DNA from: an uncultured Lachnospiraceae bacterium
GTDB taxonomy: Bacteria; Bacillota; Clostridia; Lachnospirales; Lachnospiraceae
Reading direction: 5' to 3'
Assembly: GCA_902766845.1 (NCBI GenBank)
Contig: CACXFD010000004.1
Location: 1-18,302, forward strand
Length of the DNA: 18,302 nt
The stretch's first letter is position 1, and every line of letters begins with the position of its first letter. The position numbers were made by a program, and so were the translations under genes. Positions 7,388-15,497 of this stretch are shown one piece after another. A model generated the notes under the pieces. That model was not told where the DNA came from. It did not search any database and saw nothing but the letters and a program-made list of their open reading frames with translations.

Positions 7388-9400
7388 TCATCCCTTTCTC
7401 CTGGGCGCCTGCTCCTTTTCCATCTCCTCAAGCTGCTTTTTCAGTTCGATCATCTGGTCACGCAGCACGGCGGCCTCTTCGAAATTCAGTTCCGCCGCCG
7501 CCGTATTCATCTTCTTGCGCACCGCCGCCAGCAGCTTTTCCAGCTCGTCGCGGCTCATGGACTCCACGTCCTTCTCCAGCTTCAGACCGGCCGGCTCCGC
7601 CGCCTTCGAGATGGCGATCAGCTCACGGACGGCTTTTTGAATGGTAGTCGGCGTGATGCCGTGCGCTTCGTTATAAGCCTGCTGGATCCGCCGGCGCCGG
7701 TTGGTCTCCCCAATGGCGCGTTTCATGGAATCCGTCCATTCATCCGCATACATGATCACACGGCCGGACGCGTTGCGGGCCGCCCGCCCGATGGTCTGGA
7801 CCAGTGAGGTCTCCGAGCGCAGGAATCCTTCCTTATCCGCGTCCAGGATGGCCACGAGCCCGATCTCCGGTATGTCCAGGCCCTCACGCAGCAGGTTGAT
7901 GCCGACGAGCACATCGAACACATCCATCCGCATGTCGCGGATGATCTCGCTGCGTTCGAGCGTATCGATATCGGAATGCAGATACTTGACACGAACGCCG
8001 ACTTCCCGCATGTAATCCGTCAGGTCTTCCGCCATGCGCTTGGTCAGCGTGGTCACGAGGACTTTCCGGTGCTCCTGCGTTTCCTTGCGGATCTCGGCGA
8101 TCAGGTCGTCGATCTGGCCTTCTACCGGGCGCACGGACACTTCCGGATCCAGCAGGCCGGTCGGGCGGATCACCTGCTCCGTCCGCAGCAGCTCATGGGC
8201 CTCTTCATACGGGCCGGGCGTGGCTGAAACGAACAGCATCTGATCGATGTGGGACTCGAATTCCTCGAAATTCAGCGGACGGTTGTCCAGTGCCGACGGC
8301 AGACGGAACCCGTATTCCACGAGCGTGGTCTTGCGGGACCGGTCCCCGTGGTACATCGCACGGATCTGCGGGATGGTCATGTGCGATTCATCGATCATGA
8401 TCAGCAGGTCCTGCGGGAAATAATCCATCAATGTATACGGCGGGGCGCCCGGCTCCAGGCCGGCCAGATGGCGTGAATAGTTCTCGATGCCGGAGCAGAA
8501 GCCGGTCTCGCGCATCATCTCCACGTCATAGCGTGTGCGTTCCGCGATCCGCTGCGCCTCCAGCAGCTTATCTTCTTTCTGAAAGTAGCGGATGCGCTCC
8601 TCCAGCTCTTCCTCGATGGCGTGCGTCGCGCGGTCCATCTTCTCCTTCGGGACCACATAGTGCGATGCCGGAAAGATGGCCGTATGCTCCAGCAGGCTGC
8701 GCGCCCGGCCGGTAACGACGTCCATCTCCAGGATGCGGTCCACCTCATCCCCGAAGAATTCCACGCGGATGGCATGGTCCGCTTCATAGGCCGGGAAGAT
8801 GTCCACCACGTCTCCCCTCACGCGGAACGTGCCGCGCTTGAACTCCAGCTCCGCACGCGTATACTGCATGTCCACGAGTTTGCGCAGCATCTGGTCCCGG
8901 TCCACGGTCATGCCCGGCCGGAGCGAAACGACCATGTTTTTATAGTCGATCGGGCTGCCGAGGCCGTAGATGCAGGACACCGACGCCACGATGATCACGT
9001 CCCGCCGTTCCGAGAGTGCAGCCGTGGCCGAATGGCGGAGCTTGTCGATCTCGTCATTGATGGCGGAATCTTTTTCGATATACGTATCCGTCGAAGGGAC
9101 GTAGGCCTCCGGCTGGTAATAGTCATAATACGACACGAAGTATTCCACGGCGTTCTCGGGAAAGAACTCCTTGAACTCCCCGTACAGCTGCGCCGCAAGC
9201 GTCTTGTTATGCGCGATGACGAGCGTGGGACGGTTGAGCTGTTCGATCACATTTGCCATGGTGAAGGTCTTGCCGGAACCGGTGACCCCCAGAAGTGTCT
9301 GAAACTGATTTCCTTCCCGAAATCCGCGGACCAACGCCTCAATGGCCTGAGGCTGATCCCCGGTCGGCTGATAGGCTGAATGAAGCCGGAAGTGATCCAT
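7388..9400 (-). CDS. uvrB: Excinuclease ABC subunit B
   Basis: UvrB verifies DNA damage after handover from UvrA and recruits the nuclease UvrC. The 670-residue product shows Walker A GVTGSGKT (38-45), the beta-hairpin region with SYYDYYQPEAY (near residue 100) used to probe the strand, the DESH Walker B box within LLIMIDESHM, and helicase motifs V and VI (LREGLDIPE, QTIGRAARN). A C-terminal UVR coiled-coil with LNFEEAAVLRDQM, which contacts UvrC, ends the protein. GGGAG lies 8 nt before the ATG at 9400. The gene opens the uvrB-uvrA operon, preceded by an extended -10 promoter and a consensus LexA box, so induction by DNA damage is expected. Confidence 0.98.
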   Translation of the reverse strand: MDHFRLHSAYQPTGDQPQAIEALVRGFREGNQFQTLLGVTGSGKTFTMANVIEQLNRPTLVIAHNKTLAAQLYGEFKEFFPENAVEYFVSYYDYYQPEAYVPSTDTYIEKDSAINDEIDKLRHSATAALSERRDVIIVASVSCIYGLGSPIDYKNMVVSLRPGMTVDRDQMLRKLVDMQYTRAELEFKRGTFRVRGDVVDIFPAYEADHAIRVEFFGDEVDRILEMDVVTGRARSLLEHTAIFPASHYVVPKEKMDRATHAIEEELEERIRYFQKEDKLLEAQRIAERTRYDVEMMRETGFCSGIENYSRHLAGLEPGAPPYTLMDYFPQDLLIMIDESHMTIPQIRAMYHGDRSRKTTLVEYGFRLPSALDNRPLNFEEFESHIDQMLFVSATPGPYEEAHELLRTEQVIRPTGLLDPEVSVRPVEGQIDDLIAEIRKETQEHRKVLVTTLTKRMAEDLTDYMREVGVRVKYLHSDIDTLERSEIIRDMRMDVFDVLVGINLLREGLDIPEIGLVAILDADKEGFLRSETSLVQTIGRAARNASGRVIMYADEWTDSMKRAIGETNRRRRIQQAYNEAHGITPTTIQKAVRELIAISKAAEPAGLKLEKDVESMSRDELEKLLAAVRKKMNTAAAELNFEEAAVLRDQMIELKKQLEEMEKEQAPRRKG

Positions 9401-9486
9401 GCGACGATCTCCCGAAAGGACCTGCCGCGCTGTCCCGGCCGCTTTACGAGGCCGAAACGCCGCCGGACAGGCGGTCTAAGATGACT
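9401..9486 (-). promoter_or_regulatory. Structured 5' leader of uvrB
   Basis: The predicted leader of about 86 nt is GC-rich. CTGTCC and GGACAG, flanked by CCGC and GCGG-type arms, can form a long imperfect stem about 20 nt before the ribosome binding site. I recognise no riboswitch class. It may be only local GC-rich structure. Confidence 0.3.
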
Positions 9487-9492
9487 GCGGAC

Positions 9493-9521
9493 AGTATAGC
9501 ATATCCCCGCCGCTTTGTAAA
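9493..9521 (-). promoter_or_regulatory. Sigma-A type extended -10 promoter for uvrBA
   Basis: On the minus strand TTTACA (-35, 9516-9521) and TATACT (-10, 9493-9498) are spaced by 17 nt, with TG-C before the -10. The predicted start is near 9486. A LexA box ends 10 nt upstream of the -35. Confidence 0.8.
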
Positions 9522-9531
9522 GACGATTTTC

Positions 9532-9543
9532 GAACATTTGTTC
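9532..9543 (-). promoter_or_regulatory. LexA (SOS) operator of uvrBA
   Basis: GAACAAATGTTC is a perfect match to the Bacillota LexA half-sites GAAC-N4-GTTC. It lies just upstream of the uvrB promoter. SOS control of uvrBA by LexA (DinR) is established in Bacillus subtilis. The lexA gene itself is not in the window. Confidence 0.85.
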
Positions 9544-9571
9544 TTGTTCCGTGCCCGGGACGCCCCGACGC

Positions 9572-9608
9572 AAAAAAAACGGAGCCGCCGGTCAGCCGGC
9601 AGCTCCGT
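9572..9608 (-). terminator. Intrinsic terminator of codY
   Basis: Arms at 9596-9608 and 9579-9591 pair over 13 positions (one G-U wobble in the minus-strand RNA) around a 4-nt loop, followed by eight T on the minus strand. On the plus strand the stem is followed by six T (9608-9613). It is the strongest terminator in the window and separates codY from the SOS-controlled uvrBA operon. Confidence 0.93.
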
Positions 9609-9627
9609 TTTTTGTACGCAGGATCCC

Positions 9628-9657
9628 CTGTTCCGCTCCGGTCACGATCCGGAACAG
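9628..9657 (-). other. Second hairpin in the codY 3' UTR
   Basis: CTGTTCCG and CGGAACAG form a perfect 8-bp stem around a 14-nt loop, between the codY stop and the main terminator. There is no T-tract. It may protect the mRNA 3' end or precede the terminator as a pausing structure. Confidence 0.5.
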
Positions 9658-9675
9658 CGCTCGGTCTCACGGGTC

Positions 9676-10446
9676 TTATGACCTCATGCGGCGCAGCTCA
9701 TCCTGCAGGCAGTCGTTCGTGATCTTGATGTAAGTGCCCTTCATGCCCGACGAGCGCGATTCGATGATGCCGGCGCTCTCGAACTTGCGCAGGGCGTTCA
9801 CGATGACCGACCGTGTGATTCCGACGCGGTCCGCCACCTTGCTGGCCACGAGAATTCCCTCCCGGCCGTTCAGTTCGTCAAAGATGCTGTAGATGGCCTC
9901 CTGTTCGGAATAGGAAAGCGTGTTCATCGCGGAGCGGACGATCGCGAGCTTGCGCTCCTCTTCCTCATTCTCTTCCCGCTGCGACTGGAAGATCTCCAGT
10001 CCCACGACGGCCGCCGCGTATTCACAGAGGATGATATCGTCCAGATCATAGTCCTTTTCCAGCCGGAAGATCAGCACGGTGCCGAGCCGTTCTCCGGCAA
10101 TAAAGACCGGGCTGACCATGGCCCGGACGCGCTGGATCTGTTCCGGCGGAAAGCCGAGCGTGATCAGGTTCACGTTTTCCTGTGTGGACAGGATGCTGAG
10201 CAGGCGCTCATTCAGGGCATCCCCGACAAAGGTGTTGGGCGGGATGTCCAGCGCCTCCGGAATGTGTTCATCCTGCGCGCCTTTTCCGATCCCGAGCACC
10301 TTGCCCTTACGGCTGATCACGAGCACATGCGAAGAAAGCGTGCCGCTCAGGACCAGGCACAGATCATTGAAGACGATCTTCTGTGAATTGGAATTCTGGA
10401 GCAGCCGATTGATCTTCCGTGTTTTATCCAGCAATTCGATGCCCAT
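9676..10446 (-). CDS. codY: Global transcriptional regulator CodY
   Basis: CodY senses branched-chain amino acids (and GTP in many species) and represses nitrogen, amino-acid and adaptation genes in rich conditions. The 256-residue product has the N-terminal GAF-type ligand domain (about 1-155), an acidic helical linker (EENEEEERK, about 158-166) and a C-terminal winged helix. The recognition-helix region ASKVADRVGITRSVIVNALR (201-220) followed by KFESAGIIESRSSGMKGTYI is nearly identical to the classic CodY DNA-binding sequence. The ATG at 10446 has a GGAAGG-type Shine-Dalgarno about 8 nt upstream. It is transcribed alone: a promoter lies in the gap after topA and a strong terminator follows it. 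A candidate CodY box next to the -35 suggests autoregulation. Confidence 0.98.
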   Translation of the reverse strand: MGIELLDKTRKINRLLQNSNSQKIVFNDLCLVLSGTLSSHVLVISRKGKVLGIGKGAQDEHIPEALDIPPNTFVGDALNERLLSILSTQENVNLITLGFPPEQIQRVRAMVSPVFIAGERLGTVLIFRLEKDYDLDDIILCEYAAAVVGLEIFQSQREENEEEERKLAIVRSAMNTLSYSEQEAIYSIFDELNGREGILVASKVADRVGITRSVIVNALRKFESAGIIESRSSGMKGTYIKITNDCLQDELRRMRS

Positions 10447-10482
10447 ATAACACCCTTCCTTCCGTAGGACCTGTCTTGTTAT

Positions 10483-10511
10483 ATCGTATCACATGATCGG
10501 TACAAAAGCAA
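10483..10511 (-). promoter_or_regulatory. Extended -10 promoter for codY
   Basis: On the minus strand TTGCTT (-35, 10506-10511) and TACGAT (-10, 10483-10488) are 17 nt apart, with TG-A before the -10. The leader would be about 30 nt. The hexamers are weaker than at the other promoters, but the geometry is the same. Confidence 0.6.
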
Positions 10512-10512
10512 G

Positions 10513-10527
10513 AGTTATCTGTCAATT
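10513..10527 (-). promoter_or_regulatory. Candidate CodY box upstream of codY
   Basis: AATTGACAGATAACT matches 11 of 15 positions of the CodY consensus AATTTTCWGAAAATT. It lies 1 nt upstream of the codY -35. CodY represses its own gene in some Bacillota, so negative autoregulation is a reasonable inference. Sites with four mismatches can be functional but also occur by chance. Confidence 0.45.
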
Positions 10528-10557
10528 TGAGATGTCAGGCGTTATATTGCGTCGTTT

Positions 10558-12624
10558 TTACGGTAAGTCCGCTTTCTTCACGGAATATCCGCAATCTTCG
10601 GAAGAACAGATGTATTTATCCCCGGATTCGACCAGATAGCTGCCGCAGCGCGGACAGTTTTTGCCGGCCGGCTTCTGCCAGGACATGAAGTCGCAGGACG
10701 GATAGCCTTCACAGCCGTAATACCGGCGGCCCTTCATGGTCTTTTTGATCAGGATCTCCTTGCCGCACTGCGGGCAGGCTACGCCGGTCTTCTCATAATA
10801 CGGCTTGGTGTTCCGGCACTCCGGGAAGCCCGGGCAGGCCAGAAACTTTCCGTGGGGCCCGTATTTATATACCATCCGGCGGCCGCACAGTTCGCAGATC
10901 TCGTCGGATTCCTCATCATGGATCTCGACCTCGGCGATCATCCGGTCCGCGGTCTCGAGCTCTTTTTTCAGTTCGGGATAAAACTCGCGGATCACGCTCT
11001 TCCAGGCGATCCGTCCGTCTTCGACTTCATCGAGCCGGCTCTCCATGTTCGCGGTGAAGTCACGGTCCACCACGTTCGGGAAGGCCCGGGTCATCACATC
11101 GTCCACGGCTTCGCCGAGTTCCGTGATATACAGGCTCTTGCCCTCTTTCAGGATATAATGGCGCGTCTGAAGCGTGGAGATGGTCGGCGCGTACGTGCTC
11201 GGACGGCCGATCCCGGACTGCTCCATCTCATGTACCAGCGTCGCTTCCGTAAAATGCGCCGGCGGCTGGGTAAAGTGCTGCTTTTTCTCCAGTTCCAGGC
11301 ACTCGAGCGCCGCGCCCTCCGTCAGACCGGCCGACGGAATGGCCTTCTCCTCTTCCTCCTCCTGGTAGACCGACAGGAAGCCCTCGAAACGGACGCTGCT
11401 TCCCGATGCCGTAAACGCGTGGCCGGCCGATTCCGCACGCAGGGACAGCGTATCGTAGACCGCCTCCGCCATGCGGCTCGCGACGAACCGCTTCCAGATC
11501 AGCTGATACAGACGGAACAGGTCGCGCGACAGCGATTCCTTGACCTTGACCGGCGACAGCGCGACATTGGTGGGCCGGATGGCTTCATGCGCGTCCTGGA
11601 TCCGGCTCCGGTTCCCGGTCTCGGTGATCTCCCTGCCTTCATACCGGTCCCCGTACTGGGCACGGATATAGGCGCGGACCGCCTCGTCGGCTTCCGCGGA
11701 CACACGGGTCGAATCCGTACGCAGATACGAGATCAGCGCGATGGTGCCCTGCCCCTTGATCTCCACGCCTTCATACAGTTCCTGCGCCAGGCGCATGGTC
11801 TTGCTGGTCGAAAAGCCCAGCGAACGCGAGGCTTCCTGCTGGAGCGTACTCGTGGTGAACGGCAGCGGCGCCTTCTTGACGCGCTCGCTGCGGCGGACCT
11901 GCGCCAGCATGAACGGGGCGTCCGCCACGTCCTGATAGATCTTCTCGCAGACCGATTCCTCGCGGATCTCCTGCTTCTTGTCCTTTTCCCCGACGTAATG
12001 GAACAGGATCTCCCGCTTCTGGCCCTGCGCCCGCAGTCTGGCCGTCAGCGTCCAGTATTCTTCCGGCGTGAACGCGTTGATCTGGGCCTCCCGCTCCGCG
12101 ATCATATGGAGCGAGGCCGACTGCACGCGTCCGGCAGACAGTCCGCGCTTGATCTTGGCCCAGAGGAGCGGGCTGATCGAATAACCCACGACGCGGTCCA
12201 GCACGCGGCGCGCCTGCTGCGCGTCCACGAGATCCATATCGATGGCGCGCGGGGCCTTGAAGGCCGCGCGAACCGCGCTCTTCGTGATCTCCTGGAAGCT
12301 GATGCGGCTGGTCCGGTCCTCCGGAAGCTTCAGCGCTTCCATCAGATGCCAGCTGATCGCCTCTCCTTCGCGGTCCGGGTCGGTCGCGAGATAGATCCGG
12401 TCCGCTTTTTTGACCTGACGGCGAAGCGCCGCGAGCGTATCGCCCTTGCCGCGGATCGTGATGTATTTGGGTTCAAAATCATGCGCCACGTCCACGCCCA
12501 TGCTGCTCTTCGGAAGATCGCGCACGTGTCCTCCGCTGGCCAGCACCTCGTAATTGGCGCCCAGAAACTTTTTGATGGTCTTGACTTTTGCCGGGGACTC
12601 AACGATCACCAGATTTTTTGCCAT
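10558..12624 (-). CDS. topA: DNA topoisomerase I (type IA)
   Basis: TopA relaxes negative supercoils by cutting and passing single strands. The 688-residue product opens with the Toprim domain (VESPAK at 8-13 with Glu9; acidic DPDRE at 82-86, Asp82, Asp84, Glu86) and has the catalytic tyrosine Tyr300 in ISYLRTDSTR. Three Cys4 zinc ribbons follow at the C-terminus (about 577-603, 617-644 and 657-678). The ATG at 12624 lies inside the end of dprA (26-nt overlap), with only a weak GGTGA-type ribosome site, so translation is probably coupled to dprA. The order dprA-topA-codY is common in Clostridia and Bacilli. No terminator is visible after its stop before the codY promoter. Confidence 0.98.
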   Translation of the reverse strand: MAKNLVIVESPAKVKTIKKFLGANYEVLASGGHVRDLPKSSMGVDVAHDFEPKYITIRGKGDTLAALRRQVKKADRIYLATDPDREGEAISWHLMEALKLPEDRTSRISFQEITKSAVRAAFKAPRAIDMDLVDAQQARRVLDRVVGYSISPLLWAKIKRGLSAGRVQSASLHMIAEREAQINAFTPEEYWTLTARLRAQGQKREILFHYVGEKDKKQEIREESVCEKIYQDVADAPFMLAQVRRSERVKKAPLPFTTSTLQQEASRSLGFSTSKTMRLAQELYEGVEIKGQGTIALISYLRTDSTRVSAEADEAVRAYIRAQYGDRYEGREITETGNRSRIQDAHEAIRPTNVALSPVKVKESLSRDLFRLYQLIWKRFVASRMAEAVYDTLSLRAESAGHAFTASGSSVRFEGFLSVYQEEEEEKAIPSAGLTEGAALECLELEKKQHFTQPPAHFTEATLVHEMEQSGIGRPSTYAPTISTLQTRHYILKEGKSLYITELGEAVDDVMTRAFPNVVDRDFTANMESRLDEVEDGRIAWKSVIREFYPELKKELETADRMIAEVEIHDEESDEICELCGRRMVYKYGPHGKFLACPGFPECRNTKPYYEKTGVACPQCGKEILIKKTMKGRRYYGCEGYPSCDFMSWQKPAGKNCPRCGSYLVESGDKYICSSEDCGYSVKKADLP

Positions 12625-13972
12625 GCCATGTCACCGCCTGTGCATAGTATCCTCCGTCCGTGCGCCGCACCAGTCCCTTGATCTCGAGCTGCAGCAGGAT
12701 CGCCGCCGTTTCGGCGGGTCCGAACGCACTTCCCGAACGCAGGTCGTCCTCCTGCATCGGGCCGGAATCCATCATATGATACAACAGTTTTTCTTCTCTG
12801 GCAAGACCGGCCTCCGGATTTTTCGCCGCGGCGGGCAAGGCCTCCCGTCTGTTTTTCCCGCGAAGCATGGTATCCGGGCCCGGTCCCGGGCCTCTGACCG
12901 GTTCCCGGATCCGGGTGTTTTGCGGCTCTCGCTCCGGCACGTCTGCCTGTTTTCGTCCCGTCCCATCTGCCGGCTTTCGTGCCGTCACACGGATCGGCTC
13001 CGGTCTCGTCGCGCCTGCCGGCTTCGGTTTCGGTCTCTTCGTGCCTGCCGGCTCCGGCTCCGTCTTCGCGAACGGCAGTTCCCGCTGTACGTAAAACCGT
13101 TCGGATATCTCCTCCAGATCCGTCACGATCTCCGCACCGTCCCGGATCAGCAGGTGACAGCCGGTCGAGAGCGGGTCGCCGAGCCGTCCCGGCACGGCCA
13201 GCACGTCCCGCCCCAGTTCCAGCGCGAATTCGACGGTCTGGAACGACCCGCTCTTTTTCCGTGCCTCCACGACCATGACGCCGTCCGACAGCCCGGCGAT
13301 GATCCGGTTCCTCATCGGGAAATGAATCGGGAGCGGCTTTTCGAACAGTCCCAGCTCCGAGATCAGCCCTCCCTGCACCGGCAGCTGCGCGTACAGATCC
13401 TCGTGTTCTTTCGGATAGCAGACTTCGATCCCGCAGCCGAAGACCGCAAAGCTCCCGGCCGATCCCGGAAAGATCTCCATCGCCTCGAGCGCGCCGCGGT
13501 GGCTCTCCCCGTCGATCCCGAACGCCATCCCGCTGATGACCTGAACGCCGCGGCGGGACAGGATCCGGCCGGCTTCCCGCGCGATGCGCCGCCCGTATTC
13601 GGTCGCCTGCCGTGCGCCGACCACGGCCAGTGCGGGCGCGTCGGCCCCGGGCAGTTTCCCTTTATACAGCAGGCCGAACGGCGGATCCGGCAGATCTTTC
13701 AGCCGTTCCGGATACGCAGGGTCCGACAGCCAGCAGAAACGGACCCCGCGGTCCGGCAGGCTCTCCCATTCCCTCCGCCAGGCGCTGTCGCTTCGCCGTC
13801 TGTCTTCCCACAGAGTGGCCTCATGCTCGGTGGCCCCGAGCAAGACCAGGTCCTTCCGCGACAGCCTCATCAGGACAGCTGTGTCCGGTACCTGATGCCA
13901 TATCCGGACCAGCTTGCGGGGCGGGATCCCGCAGAACGCGAATCCGTATAACACCTCCCGGTCTTCCATCAT
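12599..13972 (-). CDS. dprA: DNA-processing protein DprA with long repetitive linker
   Basis: DprA binds incoming single-stranded DNA during transformation and loads RecA; it is also kept in species not known to be competent. The 457-residue product has an N-terminal helical segment (about 1-95) and a Rossmann-like DNA-binding core (about 110-295) with AVVGARQATEYG, SGMAFGIDGESH, FPMRNRIIAGLSDGVMVVEA and VLAVPG. The C-terminal winged helix (about 390-445) is separated from the core by a low-complexity linker of about 90 residues rich in Pro, Arg, Lys and Ala, which makes the protein longer than the usual 300-380. The start at 13972 follows the comM stop by 1 nt, with AGGAGG 6 nt upstream; an in-frame ATG at 14008 would add 12 residues inside comM without such a site. 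Confidence 0.95.
   Translation of the reverse strand: MMEDREVLYGFAFCGIPPRKLVRIWHQVPDTAVLMRLSRKDLVLLGATEHEATLWEDRRRSDSAWRREWESLPDRGVRFCWLSDPAYPERLKDLPDPPFGLLYKGKLPGADAPALAVVGARQATEYGRRIAREAGRILSRRGVQVISGMAFGIDGESHRGALEAMEIFPGSAGSFAVFGCGIEVCYPKEHEDLYAQLPVQGGLISELGLFEKPLPIHFPMRNRIIAGLSDGVMVVEARKKSGSFQTVEFALELGRDVLAVPGRLGDPLSTGCHLLIRDGAEIVTDLEEISERFYVQRELPFAKTEPEPAGTKRPKPKPAGATRPEPIRVTARKPADGTGRKQADVPEREPQNTRIREPVRGPGPGPDTMLRGKNRREALPAAAKNPEAGLAREEKLLYHMMDSGPMQEDDLRSGSAFGPAETAAILLQLEIKGLVRRTDGGYYAQAVTWHGKKSGDR
12805..13075 (-). repeat. Repetitive linker-coding segment inside dprA
   Basis: The segment encodes DprA residues about 300-390. Its first part shows a 10-residue (30-bp) repeat: EPEPAGTKRP, KPKPAGATRP, EPIRVTARKP, decaying into ADGTGRKQAD. 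In DNA, cggcttcggtttcggtctc-type units recur between about 12990 and 13070. The rest is Arg/Pro/Gly-rich and not clearly periodic. The frame stays open through it, so it appears to be translated. Confidence 0.7.
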
Positions 13973-13973
13973 T

Positions 13974-15497
13974 TCAGCCCTCCTTTCCCCACAGCCGTTC
14001 GACCGCACGCCGAAAGCTTACGGCCTCCGACAGGTGCGCGAGGCGGATCGTTTCCTCGTCCTGCAGATCCGCAATGGTCCGCGCCAGTTTCAGCACCCGC
14101 GTATAAGCTCTGGCGGAAAAGCCGAGGGACTGGAACACCTGCTCCAGATAGCTCTCTTCTTTCTTTCCGAGCCTGCACACTTCACGCACCGTCCCGGCGT
14201 CCATCTGCGCATTGCAGTCGATCCCGAAAGCCGCCAGGCGGACGCGCTGGCGCTGTCTGGCCCCGATCACCCGCGCCCGGATCCTTTCCGACGGCTCGGA
14301 CGCCGTCTGCTCCCGGAGCTGCCGGTAGCGGACCGGCGGCACTTCCACGACCAGGTCGATCCGGTCCAGCAGAGGCCGGCTGATCCGGCCCAGATACCGG
14401 CGCACCTGTGTCTCGGTGCACCGGCAGCGGTTCCGGTCCGGGTAGTAGCCGCACGGGCACGGGTTCATGGCCGCGACCAGCATGAAATCCGCCGGAAATT
14501 CAAAACTTCCGCCTACACGCGACACGGTCAGCTTCCGGTCTTCGAGCGGCTGGCGAAGCGTTTCCAGCACACGCGGATCGAATTCCGGGAGTTCGTCCAG
14601 AAACAGGACCGCCCTGTGAGCCAGCGTCACTTCTCCGGCGCGCGCCATCGCTCCGCCTCCGGCCATGGCTGACCGCGTGATCGTATGATGCGGCGCCCTA
14701 AACGGACGGGTCCGGATCAGCCCCTTCCCGTTCTGAAGGCCGCGTGAGGAATAGATCTTCGTGACTTCGATCTGCTCCTCCCGCGTCAGCGGAGGAAGGA
14801 TGCCGGGCATCCGGCTCGCGAGCATCGTCTTCCCGGCCCCCGGCGGACCGATCATCAGCAGGTTGTGCCCGCCCGCCGCGGCGATCTCGGCCGCGCGCTT
14901 CCCGCTCTCCATCCCGGCGATCTCGGAAAAATCCCCGGCTCGCTCCTCCGTATCTTCGGGGACCGGTCTCGGATCACGCCCCGCGTCCTGTCCCTGCAGC
15001 ACGGCCAGCGTATGGAGCAGGCTCTCCACCCCGACGATCTTTACATCCTCAAACACCCGTGCTTCCGCCACGTTATCGACCGGTACGAAACACGTTCGGA
15101 TCCCGGCCGCGCGCGCGGCGCAAATGATCGGCAGCACGCCGCTGACGCCGCGCACGTCACCGCCCAGCCCCAGCTCCCCGATGAACAGGCAGCCCTCCTT
15201 AGCCGCGGACGGAAACATCTCGAGCGCGCACAGGATCGAGATCGCGATCGGAAGGTCGAATCCGGTCCCGCTCTTCGGCAGATCCGCCGGCGCCAGCGAC
15301 AGCGAGATCCGCCGCGGAGGCAGGTGGACGCCGGAATTCTTGAAGGCGGACCGGACCCGCTCGCGGCTCTCCCGAATCTCTGACGAGAGCCGTCCTCCCA
15401 TCTCAAATGCCGGCAGACCGGTCGAAATATCCGCTTCCACGCGGACGAGACGGCCGTCCACGCCCCACAGCGTGCCGCCGTAAACATATTGGACCAT
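13974..15497 (-). CDS. comM: YifB/ComM-family Mg-chelatase-like AAA+ ATPase
   Basis: In Haemophilus and Vibrio, ComM is a hexameric helicase that drives branch migration during natural transformation; the Bacillota homologue (YifB) is less studied. The 507-residue product has an N-terminal Lon-protease-like ChlI domain (about 20-165), a Walker A GPPGAGKT (217-224), Walker B VLFLDE (297-302), a Cys-rich NPCPCGYYPDRNRCRC motif (345-360) and a C-terminal Mg-chelatase domain (about 405-502). The start at 15497 gives the family N-terminus MVQYVYGGTLWGVDG, with AAGGA 4 nt upstream. The open frame continues to 15743, but that extension is the translated edge of the upstream repeat array. It is followed immediately by dprA, linking two transformation-associated genes. 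No convincing promoter is seen upstream. Confidence 0.95.
   Translation of the reverse strand: MVQYVYGGTLWGVDGRLVRVEADISTGLPAFEMGGRLSSEIRESRERVRSAFKNSGVHLPPRRISLSLAPADLPKSGTGFDLPIAISILCALEMFPSAAKEGCLFIGELGLGGDVRGVSGVLPIICAARAAGIRTCFVPVDNVAEARVFEDVKIVGVESLLHTLAVLQGQDAGRDPRPVPEDTEERAGDFSEIAGMESGKRAAEIAAAGGHNLLMIGPPGAGKTMLASRMPGILPPLTREEQIEVTKIYSSRGLQNGKGLIRTRPFRAPHHTITRSAMAGGGAMARAGEVTLAHRAVLFLDELPEFDPRVLETLRQPLEDRKLTVSRVGGSFEFPADFMLVAAMNPCPCGYYPDRNRCRCTETQVRRYLGRISRPLLDRIDLVVEVPPVRYRQLREQTASEPSERIRARVIGARQRQRVRLAAFGIDCNAQMDAGTVREVCRLGKKEESYLEQVFQSLGFSARAYTRVLKLARTIADLQDEETIRLAHLSEAVSFRRAVERLWGKEG

Noticed and set aside
7321..7431. Upstream extension of uvrA overlapping the uvrB end
   Set aside because: The 37 extra residues are Arg-rich and unlike UvrA; the 7320 ATG has an AAGGAG site and fits the family start.
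9401..9486. Riboswitch in the uvrB leader
   Set aside because: Only a generic GC-rich stem is visible; no conserved riboswitch core could be recognised and uvrB is not a usual riboswitch target.
10852..12681. Plus-strand open frame (609 codons) opposite topA
   Set aside because: Antisense shadow of topA with no motif or ribosome site; GC-rich sequence depletes stop codons on the opposite strand.
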